Source: Candidatus Gastranaerophilales bacterium (GTDB lineage: Bacteria > Cyanobacteriota > Vampirovibrionia > Gastranaerophilales > Gastranaerophilaceae). Taken from it: a DNA stretch of 64,000 nt. The stretch is from positions 62,001 through 126,000 of the forward strand of contig CALUUH010000003.1 in NCBI GenBank assembly GCA_944323875.1, read 5' to 3'. Each line of letters opens with the position of its first letter. Position 1 is the stretch's first letter. Positions 14,750-24,481 of this stretch are shown one piece after another. The notes under the pieces are model-generated. The model made no database searches. It had not been told where the DNA came from and saw nothing but the letters and a program-made list of their open reading frames with translations. The position numbers and the translations under genes are program-made.

Positions 14750-16757
14750 GCTCTTTATTTTTAACTTTGGCTCTTACCATTTTGTCTGTAAGTAAATCTT
14801 TCAGATAAATATCTTTTTCCTTTTTACCAAAATCATCATCAACAAAGATTACAGTTGCATTGCTTCTGCGCCTTGAAAGATTATTTATTACAATTATTCT
14901 GTCTGTATCATTTTCACGCTCGTAAGCAAAAACATCCGGTGATTCTGTTTTTACCTGAATAAATGTTCCGCGTGACATAACGGGATATTGTTTTCTTATT
15001 TTAATAAGCTTTTTAACTCGTTCATAAACCTTATTATTATAAGAACCCTTTTGAGATACAGCATTGTCAAAAACAGATTTTGTAATCGGGCCTCTGTTTA
15101 TATCACGGCTGTCAAAATAACTCAGCAATTTCGGATTATTTTTGGAATTTTTCTGGGATTTTTGTTTATTTTCTCGCAAATTTGCACTTCTTTTAGCGTT
15201 AGCAAAGTTATTTTGCACACCTATTTCATCACCATAATAGATTATAGGCACACCCGGAAGTGAAAGCAGTATTGAAAAAGCCATCCCGATTCTATCCGGA
15301 TTATTGTCTAAAAAATTTGCAAGACGACCGCTGACGCCATATCCTTTTCTAAAAGCAGCGCCTTTCGGTGCTAAATCTTCATACAAAAGAGACCTGGTCT
15401 CAGGATCAACCATCTCAAGGGTTAACTCATCATGCACACGCAAAAAAATCGCCCAGGAAGCAGATGGCGGGATTTGCGGAGTTTGTTTATACGCTTTCCA
15501 GAAATAACTGTTGTCAGCAGCGACAAGTGATGCCCAAATTGCAGGCATATACGGGAAATGATATGCAATTTGAACTTCATCTGTTCTGGTAATTTCTTTT
15601 TCTTCACCTTTGATATTTTCTTTATACTTACGTTCATTACCAAAATATGGCAAAATTTTATTCGGATGCTGGCATGCCTCTGCCTGAATAACGGAACGCG
15701 GTGCTATTGCCTGAAGAAAATCGCTTAATATAGTTATAATTCTATGTGTATCCGGCTGATTTTCTGCATTTGTGCCTTCATCTTTTATCAAATACGGTAT
15801 TGCATCCATTCTGAAAATATCAATCCCAAGATTTGCCCAGAATGCTATTGTTTCAAGGTTATAATACAATACCTCCGGATTTTTCCAGTTTATATCCGGC
15901 TGGAACGGGTAAAATGTATGGTACACATAATAATCTTTGTTATTAATCGTTATCTTGCGGTAATGATTGTCCGTATTTTCAGGGAATATAAGCCGTCTTT
16001 TGGAAATTTTTCCGTTAGCTTCTTTGTATTCAACGACGTACCCAAGTTTTTCATCTTTATATTTTGTATATTCTGGAAGATTTTCACGAACAACAAAGTA
16101 ATTAAGTTTATCTAAATCGCCTTTTAATGCTTGTTGAAACCATGGATGCTGGTCTGAAAAATGATTTAAGACAAGGTCAGCTTTTATTTTAAAACCTTTT
16201 GCCTGTGCAGCGGCTAAAAACTGTTTAAATTCAGTCATACCGCCAAGTTCGGCACGTACATTTCTCGGGTCACGGACATCAAATCCGGCGTCACTCATTG
16301 GTGAATCCGAAAACGGCAGCACATAAATTGTAGTAACACCAAGTTCCTTCAGGTAATCCAGCATTTTAATATCTTCTTTAAAAGTATTTGGACGAATTGA
16401 ATTTGAAACACCGAATTGGTCAGCATAAAACATATAAATAACTTCGTCTTTATACCAGTCAGAAGTTCTGTTTTTGTCCTGTTCAACAAGATTATCCGGA
16501 CGCTCTGCTTTTGCTTTGCGCGCTATCTCAAGAACACGTGCATAAATAGTATCGGTATTTTCAGCGCCGTATATTTTTGAAATTGCAGCCTTCATCTCTT
16601 TTTCCAGCTTTGCAGGAATAATTTCTTCCTCAAGCTGCTCTGATGTATTTTTTTGTATAACATCTATTTTAGGCAATGCGGAAAGAGCCGGCATTGCAAA
16701 GGTATTTAATATAAACGCAAAAATTATAAACAGCGTAAAAACTTTATTTCTAATCAT
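14703..16757 (-). CDS. Secreted GH13 alpha-amylase family glycosidase
   Basis: 684 residues. Signal peptide MIRNKVFTLFIIFAFILNTFAMPALS, then a GH13 barrel: VIYMFYADQFGVSN, VTTIYVLPFSDSPMSDAGFDVRDP, ADLVLNHFSDQHPWFQ, IDIFRMDAIPYL (nucleophile Asp), VIQAEACQ (general acid Glu), RVHDELT (third Asp), IIYYGDEIGVQNN. The motif set resembles trehalose synthase/maltose glucosyltransferase-type enzymes more than classic amylases, but the exact substrate is open. I chose the ATG at 16757, which has GGAG at good spacing; an open frame reaches 16847 and would overlap the upstream dehydrogenase. The 3' end overlaps the acyltransferase gene. Confidence 0.85.
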   Translation of the reverse strand: MIRNKVFTLFIIFAFILNTFAMPALSALPKIDVIQKNTSEQLEEEIIPAKLEKEMKAAISKIYGAENTDTIYARVLEIARKAKAERPDNLVEQDKNRTSDWYKDEVIYMFYADQFGVSNSIRPNTFKEDIKMLDYLKELGVTTIYVLPFSDSPMSDAGFDVRDPRNVRAELGGMTEFKQFLAAAQAKGFKIKADLVLNHFSDQHPWFQQALKGDLDKLNYFVVRENLPEYTKYKDEKLGYVVEYKEANGKISKRRLIFPENTDNHYRKITINNKDYYVYHTFYPFQPDINWKNPEVLYYNLETIAFWANLGIDIFRMDAIPYLIKDEGTNAENQPDTHRIITILSDFLQAIAPRSVIQAEACQHPNKILPYFGNERKYKENIKGEEKEITRTDEVQIAYHFPYMPAIWASLVAADNSYFWKAYKQTPQIPPSASWAIFLRVHDELTLEMVDPETRSLLYEDLAPKGAAFRKGYGVSGRLANFLDNNPDRIGMAFSILLSLPGVPIIYYGDEIGVQNNFANAKRSANLRENKQKSQKNSKNNPKLLSYFDSRDINRGPITKSVFDNAVSQKGSYNNKVYERVKKLIKIRKQYPVMSRGTFIQVKTESPDVFAYERENDTDRIIVINNLSRRRSNATVIFVDDDFGKKEKDIYLKDLLTDKMVRAKVKNKELTVRLNPYDAMWLKM

Positions 16758-16840
16758 AATTACAATCTCCACCATGATTATAAAATAAATATTTTTATAA
16801 AAATCAGGCAGGTCGGTTATTGTTTCATAAGTTAATAATT

Positions 16841-17788
16841 TCAGCAAATTTTATTGATTTGGCGGCCTTCAATCCAGTTTTTAAGATTATCGAATACTAT
16901 TTGCGCACGTTTTTCCATGGATTCTTCTGTTGCAAAGGCTATATGCGGGGTTACAATAGTATTTTTTGAATGCAAAAGCGGATGATTTACATCAAGCGGC
17001 GGCTCGTTTTCAAATACATCAATGCCGGCCGCTCTTATACGACCTTCATTCAGGGCATCCGCCAAATCTTTTGAATTAACAACCCCGCCGCGTGCCGCGT
17101 TAATAAGAATTGCTGATGACTTCATATAAGAGATTGCTTCTTTATTAATAAGATTTCTGGATTTGTCTGTAAGCGGACAATGCAGTGCAACAATATCTGA
17201 TTGTTCGAGCATTTCTTTAAGAGGCAGATATGTTATTAAATCAGTATTTTGCTTGTGAGAAAAACCGTTATAAGCAATAATTTTACATCCGAAAGCAGAG
17301 CATAAACGTGCCGTTGTCATGCCGATAGCGCCTGTTCCGACAATCCCGATTGTTTTGCCTTTTAAAAGATTTCCGACAAGACCGGCCTTAGTTTTACCTT
17401 CACGAGCCCGCTTATCAACCTGCGGAACATTGCGAAGCAGGGTTAACATCATACCGAGCGTCCATTCTGCAACCGAATCATTGGAATATCCGGAGGCATT
17501 ACTTACGGCAATTTCCATTTCTTTTGCCGCTTCAATATCAACGTGGTCAACGCCTGTAAAAGCAATATCTATAAATTTTAAATTTTTGCACGCGCGAATA
17601 ACTTCGCCTTTCAAAGGCATATTAGCAAGAATAAGCACATCAGCGTCTTTCGCCTGAGAAATAAGGACTTTGGAATCATCAGTTCTTTCAAAAGCTTCAA
17701 AAGTATGCCCCTTGGACTGCAAATCCGTCACGTATGAGTGTAATACATCATTATTTACTGACAAAGACTCTAACAAAACTATTTTCAT
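16841..17788 (-). CDS. D-2-hydroxyacid dehydrogenase family protein
   Basis: 315 residues, NAD-dependent oxidoreductase. The catalytic domain is split around a Rossmann domain with GIVGTGAIGMTTARLCSAFG (about residues 147-166). Then come LHCPLTDKSRNLI, INAARGGVVNSKDL (catalytic Arg), a Glu in ENEPPL and the catalytic His in VTPHIAFATEES. Close families are glycerate/hydroxypyruvate reductase and phosphoglycerate dehydrogenase; lacking an ACT domain it is not a regulated SerA. The substrate is unresolved. It lies about 80 bases upstream of the GH13 gene on the same strand. Confidence 0.85.
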   Translation of the reverse strand: MKIVLLESLSVNNDVLHSYVTDLQSKGHTFEAFERTDDSKVLISQAKDADVLILANMPLKGEVIRACKNLKFIDIAFTGVDHVDIEAAKEMEIAVSNASGYSNDSVAEWTLGMMLTLLRNVPQVDKRAREGKTKAGLVGNLLKGKTIGIVGTGAIGMTTARLCSAFGCKIIAYNGFSHKQNTDLITYLPLKEMLEQSDIVALHCPLTDKSRNLINKEAISYMKSSAILINAARGGVVNSKDLADALNEGRIRAAGIDVFENEPPLDVNHPLLHSKNTIVTPHIAFATEESMEKRAQIVFDNLKNWIEGRQINKIC

Positions 17789-17816
17789 AACACTCTCCCT
17801 TGTTACATTGGTATTA

Positions 17817-19529
17817 CTAGTCTACATATAAACTTGTTCTACTGAATTTACATACATCTATTAATCCTTTATCGGTTATTTTTAATTCAGGTATCACAGC
17901 AAGAGATAAAAATGCCATACTCATAAATGGATCTTTTATCTTGCAGTGAATTTGTTCAACCGCACGATTAAGGATGCCAAGCTGTGAAATTACTTCCTCA
18001 GCCGGCTTATCAGAAATCAGACCCGCAATAGGTAATTCTAATTTTGCAAGAGTTTTGCCGTTTTCAACAACAACCTTGCCGCCTTGAGATTTTACAAGCT
18101 CAACGGCTGCATAATACATATCATCGTCATTAGTACCTACAACAATCATATTGTGTGAATCGTGCGCTACGGTAGAGGCTATAGCGCCTGATTTTAGCCC
18201 AAAACCTTTAACAAAGCCGAGTCCTATATTTCCGCTTGCAAGATGACGTTCTATAACTGCGATTTTTAAAATATCGTTTTCAACATCACTTTCTGCAAAG
18301 CCGTTTATTATGTTTGCTTTTTCTACAGATTGTTTTGTGATAAGTTGATTTTCAATAACGTTAATTACTTTTATTTGATCACTTTTGGCCGGTATTTTCA
18401 ATTCATCTTTATAAAGATATTTGATATTGACAGACCCTCTGAGCGGCGGCGGTACAATATCTTTCATATCAACGGTTAATTTATTGTTCAGAGCAACCTG
18501 TTTACCGTTTTTAAACACCATTTTTACATTAAAATCCTGTAAATTATCAAGCACAACCAGATCAGCTTTATACCCCGGAGCAATGGCGCCAAGATTTGAC
18601 AGCTTAAAGTATTCGGCAGTGTTAAGACTTGCCATTTGTATAGCTTTAATCGGCTCAACACCTTTGGCTACCGCTGTTTTAACCATTGAACAAATATGTC
18701 CGTTCAAGTCCTGCGGGTGGCGGTCATCTGTTACAAACATGCATTTTCGCGTATTGTATTTTTTCATAAGCGGAACAAGGGCTTCTAAATCCTTGGCCGC
18801 AGTGCCTTCCCTAATCATAATACTCATGCCGAGTCTAAGTTTTTCAACTGCTTCGGCAGGAGTTGTGCATTCATGATCGGAGCGGACACCTGAAGATACG
18901 TATGCGCACAAATCTTTCCCGCTTAAATGCGGAGAATGCCCGTCAATTCTTTTGTCTTTGTCCAGCCCCAGTTTAACCTTACTCAAAACATTTTTATCGT
19001 TTTCAATAACACCCGGGAAATTCATCATTTCAGCAATACCCAGAACCCACGGTGCATCAATCAAAAGAGCAAGGTCGTAGCTATTCAAATCAACGCCGGA
19101 TGTTTCCAGATTTGTGGCCGGAACGCAAGACGGGAGCATCATATACACATCCATTGGCAGATATTTAGTTGCTTCGCGCATAAAGCTTATTCCTTGCAAG
19201 CCCATAACATTTGCTATTTCGTGCGGGTCGGCAATAACCGTCGTTGTTCCTGACGGCACTACGATTTTTGCAAACTCTGACGGCAAAAGCATTGAGCTTT
19301 CCAGATGAACATGTCCGTCAATAAATGAAGGTGAAAGGTAGGCGCCATTTATATCAATTTCGTTTTCGCCCGAATAATCTTTCCCTATCCCGACGATTTT
19401 TTCGTCAGCTATAGCAACGTCAGCATCATATATTTCCTCGGAAAATACATTTACAACTTTTGCGTTTTTTATAACAAGATCAGCTTTCTTATTCCCTTTT
19501 GCTACATCTATTATTTTTTCAAGATTCAA
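17817..19529 (-). CDS. ade: Adenine deaminase
   Basis: Converts adenine to hypoxanthine in purine salvage, which the Hpt encoded at 37.6 kb could then use. 570 residues, the usual Ade length. Metal-binding motif FIDGHVHLESSMLLPSEFA (about residues 69-87), GTTTVIADPHEIANVMG, the HSPHLSG segment, FVTDDRHPQDL, and a C-terminal domain with IASTVAHDSHNMIVVGTND. The start appears to be TTG at 19529, preceded by AAGGAG at 8 nt. It is close upstream of the hydroxyacid dehydrogenase on the same strand. Confidence 0.93.
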   Translation of the reverse strand: MNLEKIIDVAKGNKKADLVIKNAKVVNVFSEEIYDADVAIADEKIVGIGKDYSGENEIDINGAYLSPSFIDGHVHLESSMLLPSEFAKIVVPSGTTTVIADPHEIANVMGLQGISFMREATKYLPMDVYMMLPSCVPATNLETSGVDLNSYDLALLIDAPWVLGIAEMMNFPGVIENDKNVLSKVKLGLDKDKRIDGHSPHLSGKDLCAYVSSGVRSDHECTTPAEAVEKLRLGMSIMIREGTAAKDLEALVPLMKKYNTRKCMFVTDDRHPQDLNGHICSMVKTAVAKGVEPIKAIQMASLNTAEYFKLSNLGAIAPGYKADLVVLDNLQDFNVKMVFKNGKQVALNNKLTVDMKDIVPPPLRGSVNIKYLYKDELKIPAKSDQIKVINVIENQLITKQSVEKANIINGFAESDVENDILKIAVIERHLASGNIGLGFVKGFGLKSGAIASTVAHDSHNMIVVGTNDDDMYYAAVELVKSQGGKVVVENGKTLAKLELPIAGLISDKPAEEVISQLGILNRAVEQIHCKIKDPFMSMAFLSLAVIPELKITDKGLIDVCKFSRTSLYVD

Positions 19530-19632
19530 TTCTTTATCTCCTTATTCAAACCATTTTTAAAAAGTTTATCACTAAAATTTCTAAATTCAATATCAAGAAT
19601 AGACAGGTGGGTAATTGTATCCGGAATATAAT

Positions 19633-19718
19633 AGGGCTTAAATATAATTAAATCTTTTTCATACTTCCAGCTATTCTTAATTCCAACGAGTCTTTTGTAT
19701 AAAAAGACTCTTTTTTTT
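19633..19718 (+). ncRNA. Possible small RNA ending in an intrinsic terminator
   Basis: A strong plus-strand terminator (19688-19718) lies in a gap with no plus-strand gene before it: the adjacent ade gene is transcribed the other way. A TATAAT at 19627-19632 could start a transcript of roughly 80 nt. No good -35 element was found and there is no ATG in the segment. Low confidence. Confidence 0.3.
19688..19718 (+). terminator. Intrinsic terminator
   Basis: GAGTCTTTT-GTATA-AAAAGACTC followed by eight T residues, a textbook Rho-independent terminator in the plus direction. Confidence 0.8.
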
Positions 19719-19787
19719 GCGGATATTCATTAAAGGTTTTAAACATAAAAAAGTAATTTTTCAGGATTTTTGTCATATAATAAATTT

Positions 19788-20237
19788 ATGGATTACAGAG
19801 AAAAGGCTGAAAATTTATTTTTGCAAGGTTATAATTGTGCACAATCAGTTTTTTGTGCATTCAGTGATGATTTAGGGCTGGATTTTGACACTGCACTAAA
19901 ACTATCATCCTCTTTTGGCGGCGGAATGGGACGCTTGCGGGAGGTTTGCGGAGCTGTAAGCTCAATGTTTTTAATAGCCGGTCTTAAATATGGCTATACA
20001 ACACCGGCTGATAAAGAAATAAAAACCGCACATTATGCGCGAATACAAAAACTTGCGGAAGAATTTAAAGAAAAAAATAAAACCATAATTTGCCGTGAAC
20101 TTTTAGGGCTTGATGTAAAAGTTGACAGCCCTGTTCCTGAGGACAGAACAGCCGAATACTACCAGACAAGACCATGCCGGCGGCTTGTAGGTGATGCGGC
20201 CGAAATTATTGCCGAGTATATCCGTGTTAATGGCTGA
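19788..20237 (+). CDS. C_GCAxxG_C_C family protein
   Basis: 149 residues. Matches the redox-type family named for its cysteine pattern: GYNCAQSVFCAF (about residues 12-23), SSFGGGMGRLREVCGAVSSMFLIAG with C-GA, a later IICRELLG, and CRRLVGDAA near the end. The function is unknown; members are thought to bind metal or a redox cofactor. I chose the ATG at 19788, where the family homology starts. A TATAAT box at 19776-19781 sits just before it with no Shine-Dalgarno, so it may be leaderless. A TTG at 19770 is an alternative. Confidence 0.8.
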   Translation: MDYREKAENLFLQGYNCAQSVFCAFSDDLGLDFDTALKLSSSFGGGMGRLREVCGAVSSMFLIAGLKYGYTTPADKEIKTAHYARIQKLAEEFKEKNKTIICRELLGLDVKVDSPVPEDRTAEYYQTRPCRRLVGDAAEIIAEYIRVNG

Positions 20238-20238
20238 T

Positions 20239-20886
20239 TTATCTGAGTTTAAATCTTACACTGATTGTATATGCAGGAAATCTTGCATTATCGTCATTGT
20301 AGTGCGAAAATCTTATCTGTTCATACCGCTCAATTTCAATCAGTCCGGCAATAGGTGTTTTTTTAATACTTCTCGGCTTAAAAGAATATTTATGAAAATA
20401 CTCTTTTGTATCATTTAAAATCAGCACTTCTTTTTTCTCAAAAGGCTTTTTAGCTAATGAGTATTTTCTGTCTTTAAACTGGGAAATTTTAATAATTTCT
20501 ACATTAGGGAAAAGTTCTTTTATCTGCTCCTCTGTCAATTCTTTTTCTGTAAGTTTTCCGTCCTTGAAAAATATTTCAAAGATTTTCAAATCAGCATTGT
20601 GACATGCGATAAGCCGGCCGTCTAAAGTAATAAATTCAAAATTAGATCCAAAAATAGAAGCAAGTGACCCGTCAATATTGTAATATTCAGAAAAACTGCC
20701 CGTACCTGAAGATGTCCTTTTTAGGAATTGGATATTTCCCTCTGAAGTAATCCCCCCATCACTCCAGGTGTTTAATTCCGGTGAATACTGAATGATTTGA
20801 TTACTGCTTATTGGTGTAAAATCGTATGCACTTGCAGAGAATCCTGATAAAAGTATTATTCCAGCCAATATTAATGTTTTTTTCAT
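20239..20886 (-). CDS. Exported hypothetical protein
   Basis: 215 residues, family not recognised. Signal peptide MKKTLILAGIILLSGFSASA, then a beta-rich soluble domain with repeated FLK/FEF/FEIFFKDG turns and a final strand-rich tail (AYTISVRFKLR). Probably periplasmic. It ends one base from the convergent C_GCAxxG gene and follows the isocitrate dehydrogenase gene on the same strand by about 50 bases. Confidence 0.65.
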   Translation of the reverse strand: MKKTLILAGIILLSGFSASAYDFTPISSNQIIQYSPELNTWSDGGITSEGNIQFLKRTSSGTGSFSEYYNIDGSLASIFGSNFEFITLDGRLIACHNADLKIFEIFFKDGKLTEKELTEEQIKELFPNVEIIKISQFKDRKYSLAKKPFEKKEVLILNDTKEYFHKYSFKPRSIKKTPIAGLIEIERYEQIRFSHYNDDNARFPAYTISVRFKLR

Positions 20887-20939
20887 ATCAATATTCCTTA
20901 TAATATTTGTAATCTTTTGAATTTATGGGGAAATACACT

Positions 20940-21929
20940 CTACATATTAGCAACAACAGCATCTGAAAACTCATCAGTCGAAGCTGTTCCACCCAGATCG
21001 ACAGTGCAAATACCTTTTTCAAATGTTCTAAAAAGCGCTTTTTCAATCTTATCTGCATAAGTATTTTCCCCAATATATCTAAGCATTTCAATTGCAGAAA
21101 GCAAAAGAGCTGTCGGATTTGCCTTATTCTGCCCTTTAATATCAGGAGCAGACCCGTGTACAGGTTCAAAAACCGCGTAATCCAACCCGATATTTGCGCC
21201 TTGTGCAACACCTAAGCCGCCGATTAATCCCGCGCATAAATCAGAAACAATATCACCGTAAAGATTTGGCAGTACCAAAACGTCAAACGAAGGATTTTGC
21301 ACTAATTGCATACATAAATTGTCAACAAGTATTTCCCGCTGTTTAATTTGCGGATAGTCTTTTGCTACATTTCTATAAGTATCTAAAAATAGCCCATCCG
21401 ACAACTTCATAATATTTGCCTTGGTAACACAGCAAACCTCTTTGCGGCCATTTTTAACCGCATAATCAAAAGCAAAACGGCAAATTCTGTCAGATGCCTT
21501 ACGTGTAATAATTTTTATACTTTCTGCTGTATCAGCGTCAACCTGACGTTCAATTCCCGCATACAAATCCTCTGTATTTTCACGAACAACAACAATATCA
21601 ACATTTTCAAAACGCGTTTTCACATTAGGCAAATTCTTACAAGGCCTTAAATTTGCGTATAAATCCAGATCTTTTCTGAGTTGAACATTGACAGAACGGA
21701 AACCTTTGCCAATCGGCGTTGTTACAGGAGCTTTCAAAGCAACTTTATTTCGTTTTATGGAGTCCAGAACCCTCTGCGGCAGCGGTGTACCTTCTTTTTC
21801 GATTACATCAGCACCGGCCGTCTGTACATCCCAATCTATCTCCAAACCGCTCGCTTTAATAATATCAACAACAGCCTTTGAAATTTCCGGTCCTATACCG
21901 TCTCCGTTTATTAATGTTACTGTTCGCAT
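20940..21929 (-). CDS. Isocitrate/isopropylmalate dehydrogenase family (probable NAD-isocitrate dehydrogenase)
   Basis: 329 residues. Beta-decarboxylating dehydrogenase: [12 protein letters not shown] near the start, substrate-binding [30 protein letters not shown] (typical of NAD-dependent isocitrate/homoisocitrate types rather than LeuB), the metal-binding [32 protein letters not shown] and [12 protein letters not shown]. In the TCA branch it would yield 2-oxoglutarate. No leu or lys genes are nearby, so isocitrate is preferred, but the substrate is inferred from motif style. Confidence 0.85.
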   Translation of the reverse strand: MRTVTLINGDGIGPEISKAVVDIIKASGLEIDWDVQTAGADVIEKEGTPLPQRVLDSIKRNKVALKAPVTTPIGKGFRSVNVQLRKDLDLYANLRPCKNLPNVKTRFENVDIVVVRENTEDLYAGIERQVDADTAESIKIITRKASDRICRFAFDYAVKNGRKEVCCVTKANIMKLSDGLFLDTYRNVAKDYPQIKQREILVDNLCMQLVQNPSFDVLVLPNLYGDIVSDLCAGLIGGLGVAQGANIGLDYAVFEPVHGSAPDIKGQNKANPTALLLSAIEMLRYIGENTYADKIEKALFRTFEKGICTVDLGGTASTDEFSDAVVANM

Positions 21930-22033
21930 AAATCATTTTCCCCTTTTTATCTATTATAGCGCATAGTCAGGGAATGTAAATATTAATATTATTAAGAAAT
22001 GTAAACTCAAACGCAATTTTGTACTCACCAAAT

Positions 22034-22043
22034 ACTTTATATA
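22034..22043 (+). promoter_or_regulatory. ACTTTATATA promoter element
   Basis: Element in AATACTTTATATAAG, 43 bases before the ATG at 22086. A TTAAGAAATGTAA sequence lies 29 bases upstream. Same core as at 48428, 57741, 60057 and (minus) 29194. Confidence 0.4.
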
Positions 22044-22085
22044 AGTAAGGTTAGTTATTTTATTTAATTTTGAAGGTAGGTACTC

Positions 22086-22868
22086 ATGGTAGCAATAGCA
22101 AGAGTAGCAAGTACAGTCGGACGTCTTATTTTCGACACCAAATTTCAAAAAGTATTGTCCAGTTCAATTAAAGCATCAGGCAGACTTGCGAAAATGAAAG
22201 GCGGTACGCGGTTTACAAAATTCGGTAAACAGATAGGGGATGCATTTGTACGTGCTGAAAAGAAAACAGGCGGTACACCGTTTTTCAAGGACATGAAAAA
22301 ACTTGTAACAGACTATCCGGGCGATTTAAAAAAAGCATGGCAGGGCGCAAAAGGTTTCACAGGAAAGGCAAAGGCTCTCTGGAATGTAACTAAATCAAGA
22401 GGTCCATTATTAGGCTACGGACTTCTTGCCGGATTTGAAATACCAAACATAGTGAAGGCCACAGTTGAAGACGGTGCCGTTACAGGAGCTGTAGAAACCG
22501 GTAAATCAACAGCAAGGCTGGCAGGAGCATCACTTGGCGCAGCTATCGGTACAGCCCTAATTCCCGGGTTAGGAAGCATCATAGGTTGGTTTGCAGGTGA
22601 CTTTTTAACAGGCAAAATCGTCGGTAAATCTTACACTGAAAAGAAGTTAGCGCAGGAACAAAAAATGCTGGAACTAATGGAAAAAAGCAACAACAGTCAA
22701 CTGGCCGCAATGGATACACAAAAGTTACTTGAAGGTCTTAGCGCCGACGCAACTAATCCATTTACAACAGCCCCGATGATAAATCCGCAAATGACAATGA
22801 CTCCGGAGCAATTACAGCAAATGTATAATATATTGTACGGACAGCAAAAATTAGATTTAAACGGTTAA
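22086..22868 (+). CDS. Glycine-zipper membrane protein, lineage-specific
   Basis: 260 residues, not a recognised family. A basic N-terminal half (many K, G and F residues), then a glycine-zipper double helix at about residues 150-190 (RLAGASLGAAIGTALIPGLG, IIGWFAGDFLTGKIVG), then a coiled, Gln-rich tail ending in PEQLQQMYNILYGQQ. No signal peptide. The plan is shared with the next gene (22964-24331), suggesting distant paralogs. Glycine zippers occur in membrane-inserting toxins and in structural membrane proteins; neither can be chosen here. SD GAAGGTAGG precedes the ATG. Confidence 0.6.
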   Translation: MVAIARVASTVGRLIFDTKFQKVLSSSIKASGRLAKMKGGTRFTKFGKQIGDAFVRAEKKTGGTPFFKDMKKLVTDYPGDLKKAWQGAKGFTGKAKALWNVTKSRGPLLGYGLLAGFEIPNIVKATVEDGAVTGAVETGKSTARLAGASLGAAIGTALIPGLGSIIGWFAGDFLTGKIVGKSYTEKKLAQEQKMLELMEKSNNSQLAAMDTQKLLEGLSADATNPFTTAPMINPQMTMTPEQLQQMYNILYGQQKLDLNG

Positions 22869-22963
22869 TTCGTAATATTTCTTAATACTCTCGTAAATAC
22901 TATCAATTTATGGGAGTATTATTTTTTTATATAAGTACGGGGAAAATATTAGGGGAATGTTTT

Positions 22964-24331
22964 ATGACAAGTTCTGTCAACACAAATTTTAACAAGGATG
23001 ATGTCTACACGCTCATTCAGTACAACAAGGGAATAACACCAGGCGGCTACTCATTTAATGATGCAATGATAGGCGCAGGTATAATGGGTGGCGGCTACAG
23101 TCTTTTTAAAGGCGGACAATGGCTTATTAACAACAGAAAAGATTACAAAGCAGGCTGGCAAAATGTTCAAAACGGATTTACCGAAGCCAAAAAGCTAAAG
23201 GGCGCTAATCTAAAGGAAAGTTATCTCAATAATTACAGAAATTTATATATATCAGATTTAGAGGCAAGATACAAAGCCCCAAAAACTTTGTCAGCAGCAG
23301 AGCAGGCAAAATTATCACCGGCCAAGCTTGCCAAATACAACAGGCAACAAGCAATAAGCGCCGAATATGATAAAATGCGTCAGCTTATTAAAGATTCAAA
23401 AGGACTGAAAGGTCAGGATTTACTAAACAAGCAAAAGGAAATAAATCAGGCGCTTGCTGATGCAAAACTTGCAGTGGCAAAAGGCAAAGCAACAGCTGGA
23501 AGTGCAATGGCGCCGACAACAAAAGTCGGAAAAGCAGGACAATGGCTTAAAGGTAAAACAGGCATTACCAAAGCGGAAATAGCTGTAAAAACATCAGCCG
23601 CAAAGGGCGGATATGCCAAATTTTTACCAAAAGCATTAAAGGGAACTCCGGCAACAACTGTAGTAGCCCTTGCTCTTGAAGCTCCTACAGTTTATAAAAC
23701 CTATAAGCAGCTTGGAGCCGCTAAGGGAACAAAACAGCTTGCAAAATCCGCTGCAATTGCAGGAGCCGGTGTTGCAGGTTATGCATTGGGCAGTATGGCA
23801 CTCGGCGCAGCTGTGGGTTCTGTTGTTCCGATAGCAGGTACGGCAGTCGGTGCAGTTGTAGGACTTGTCGGCGGTTTAATAGGTGCATGGGGTGCTGATA
23901 CTCTGGCAAGAAAATTACTTCCTTCCGAACTGGAGCTTGCCGCTCAAAAAGAAGCCGAAGAAGCAATGCAGGATCCTGAAAAAATGCAGCAGATATTAAA
24001 AGAAACAGAAGAAGCCGCTGCAAACGAAACAGATGCACAAACTCTGGGAAAATTGCAAAGTGCCTACGACAACATCAGCGGAACGCTTGCAGCAGGCGCA
24101 CAGGCAAGCGAAGGTGCAGGGGCAGAAACACAAACACAAACACCTGCGGGCAATCCGGAAAGCACAACAACCTCAGGCAATACTAATCCTAAAGGTGTTG
24201 ATGCACTGAAAAAAGCTCTTGAAAATTTAATCACTCAGTTCAAGTCTAACTGGAATTTCTATAATCCTCAGGATTTATACAATTCATTAAGACCGTATGA
24301 AAAACCGGTGTATCCGATGTATGTGGCATAA
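22964..24331 (+). CDS. Glycine-zipper membrane protein, lineage-specific (second copy)
   Basis: 455 residues. N-terminus MTSSVNTNFNKDDVYTLIQY, a long basic helical region (about 50-230), then a glycine zipper at about 265-325 (AIAGAGVAGYALGSMALGAA, VGAVVGLVGGLIGAWGAD), an acidic Q/E-rich region and a Tyr/Pro-rich end (YNPQDLYNSLRPYEKPVYP). I chose the ATG at 22964, preceded by AGGGG at 9 nt; an open frame reaches 22910. The order of parts matches the preceding gene. Function unknown. Confidence 0.6.
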   Translation: MTSSVNTNFNKDDVYTLIQYNKGITPGGYSFNDAMIGAGIMGGGYSLFKGGQWLINNRKDYKAGWQNVQNGFTEAKKLKGANLKESYLNNYRNLYISDLEARYKAPKTLSAAEQAKLSPAKLAKYNRQQAISAEYDKMRQLIKDSKGLKGQDLLNKQKEINQALADAKLAVAKGKATAGSAMAPTTKVGKAGQWLKGKTGITKAEIAVKTSAAKGGYAKFLPKALKGTPATTVVALALEAPTVYKTYKQLGAAKGTKQLAKSAAIAGAGVAGYALGSMALGAAVGSVVPIAGTAVGAVVGLVGGLIGAWGADTLARKLLPSELELAAQKEAEEAMQDPEKMQQILKETEEAAANETDAQTLGKLQSAYDNISGTLAAGAQASEGAGAETQTQTPAGNPESTTTSGNTNPKGVDALKKALENLITQFKSNWNFYNPQDLYNSLRPYEKPVYPMYVA

Positions 24332-24452
24332 TAAATCGTACATTATATACTAAGCAGCTAAGTAAGGCACTAAGTATTTACAAAAATAGTGAACTGTGAA
24401 CAGTCATTACAAAATAAGGCAATGCGAGAAAAATCTCACGTTGCCTTATTTA
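24332..24452. repeat. Composite repeat module with hairpin (copy 4)
   Basis: After the stop come CTAAGCAGCTAAGTAAGGCACTAAGT, a GTGAACTGTGAACAGT piece, then AAGGCAATGCGAGA-AAAA-TCTCACGTTGCCTT (24417-24448). Module order as near 6840-6963. The hairpin is followed by ATTTATT and may also end transcription of the upstream gene. Confidence 0.6.
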
Positions 24453-24481
24453 TTGATATCACATAGAAGCTTAGCAACCTC

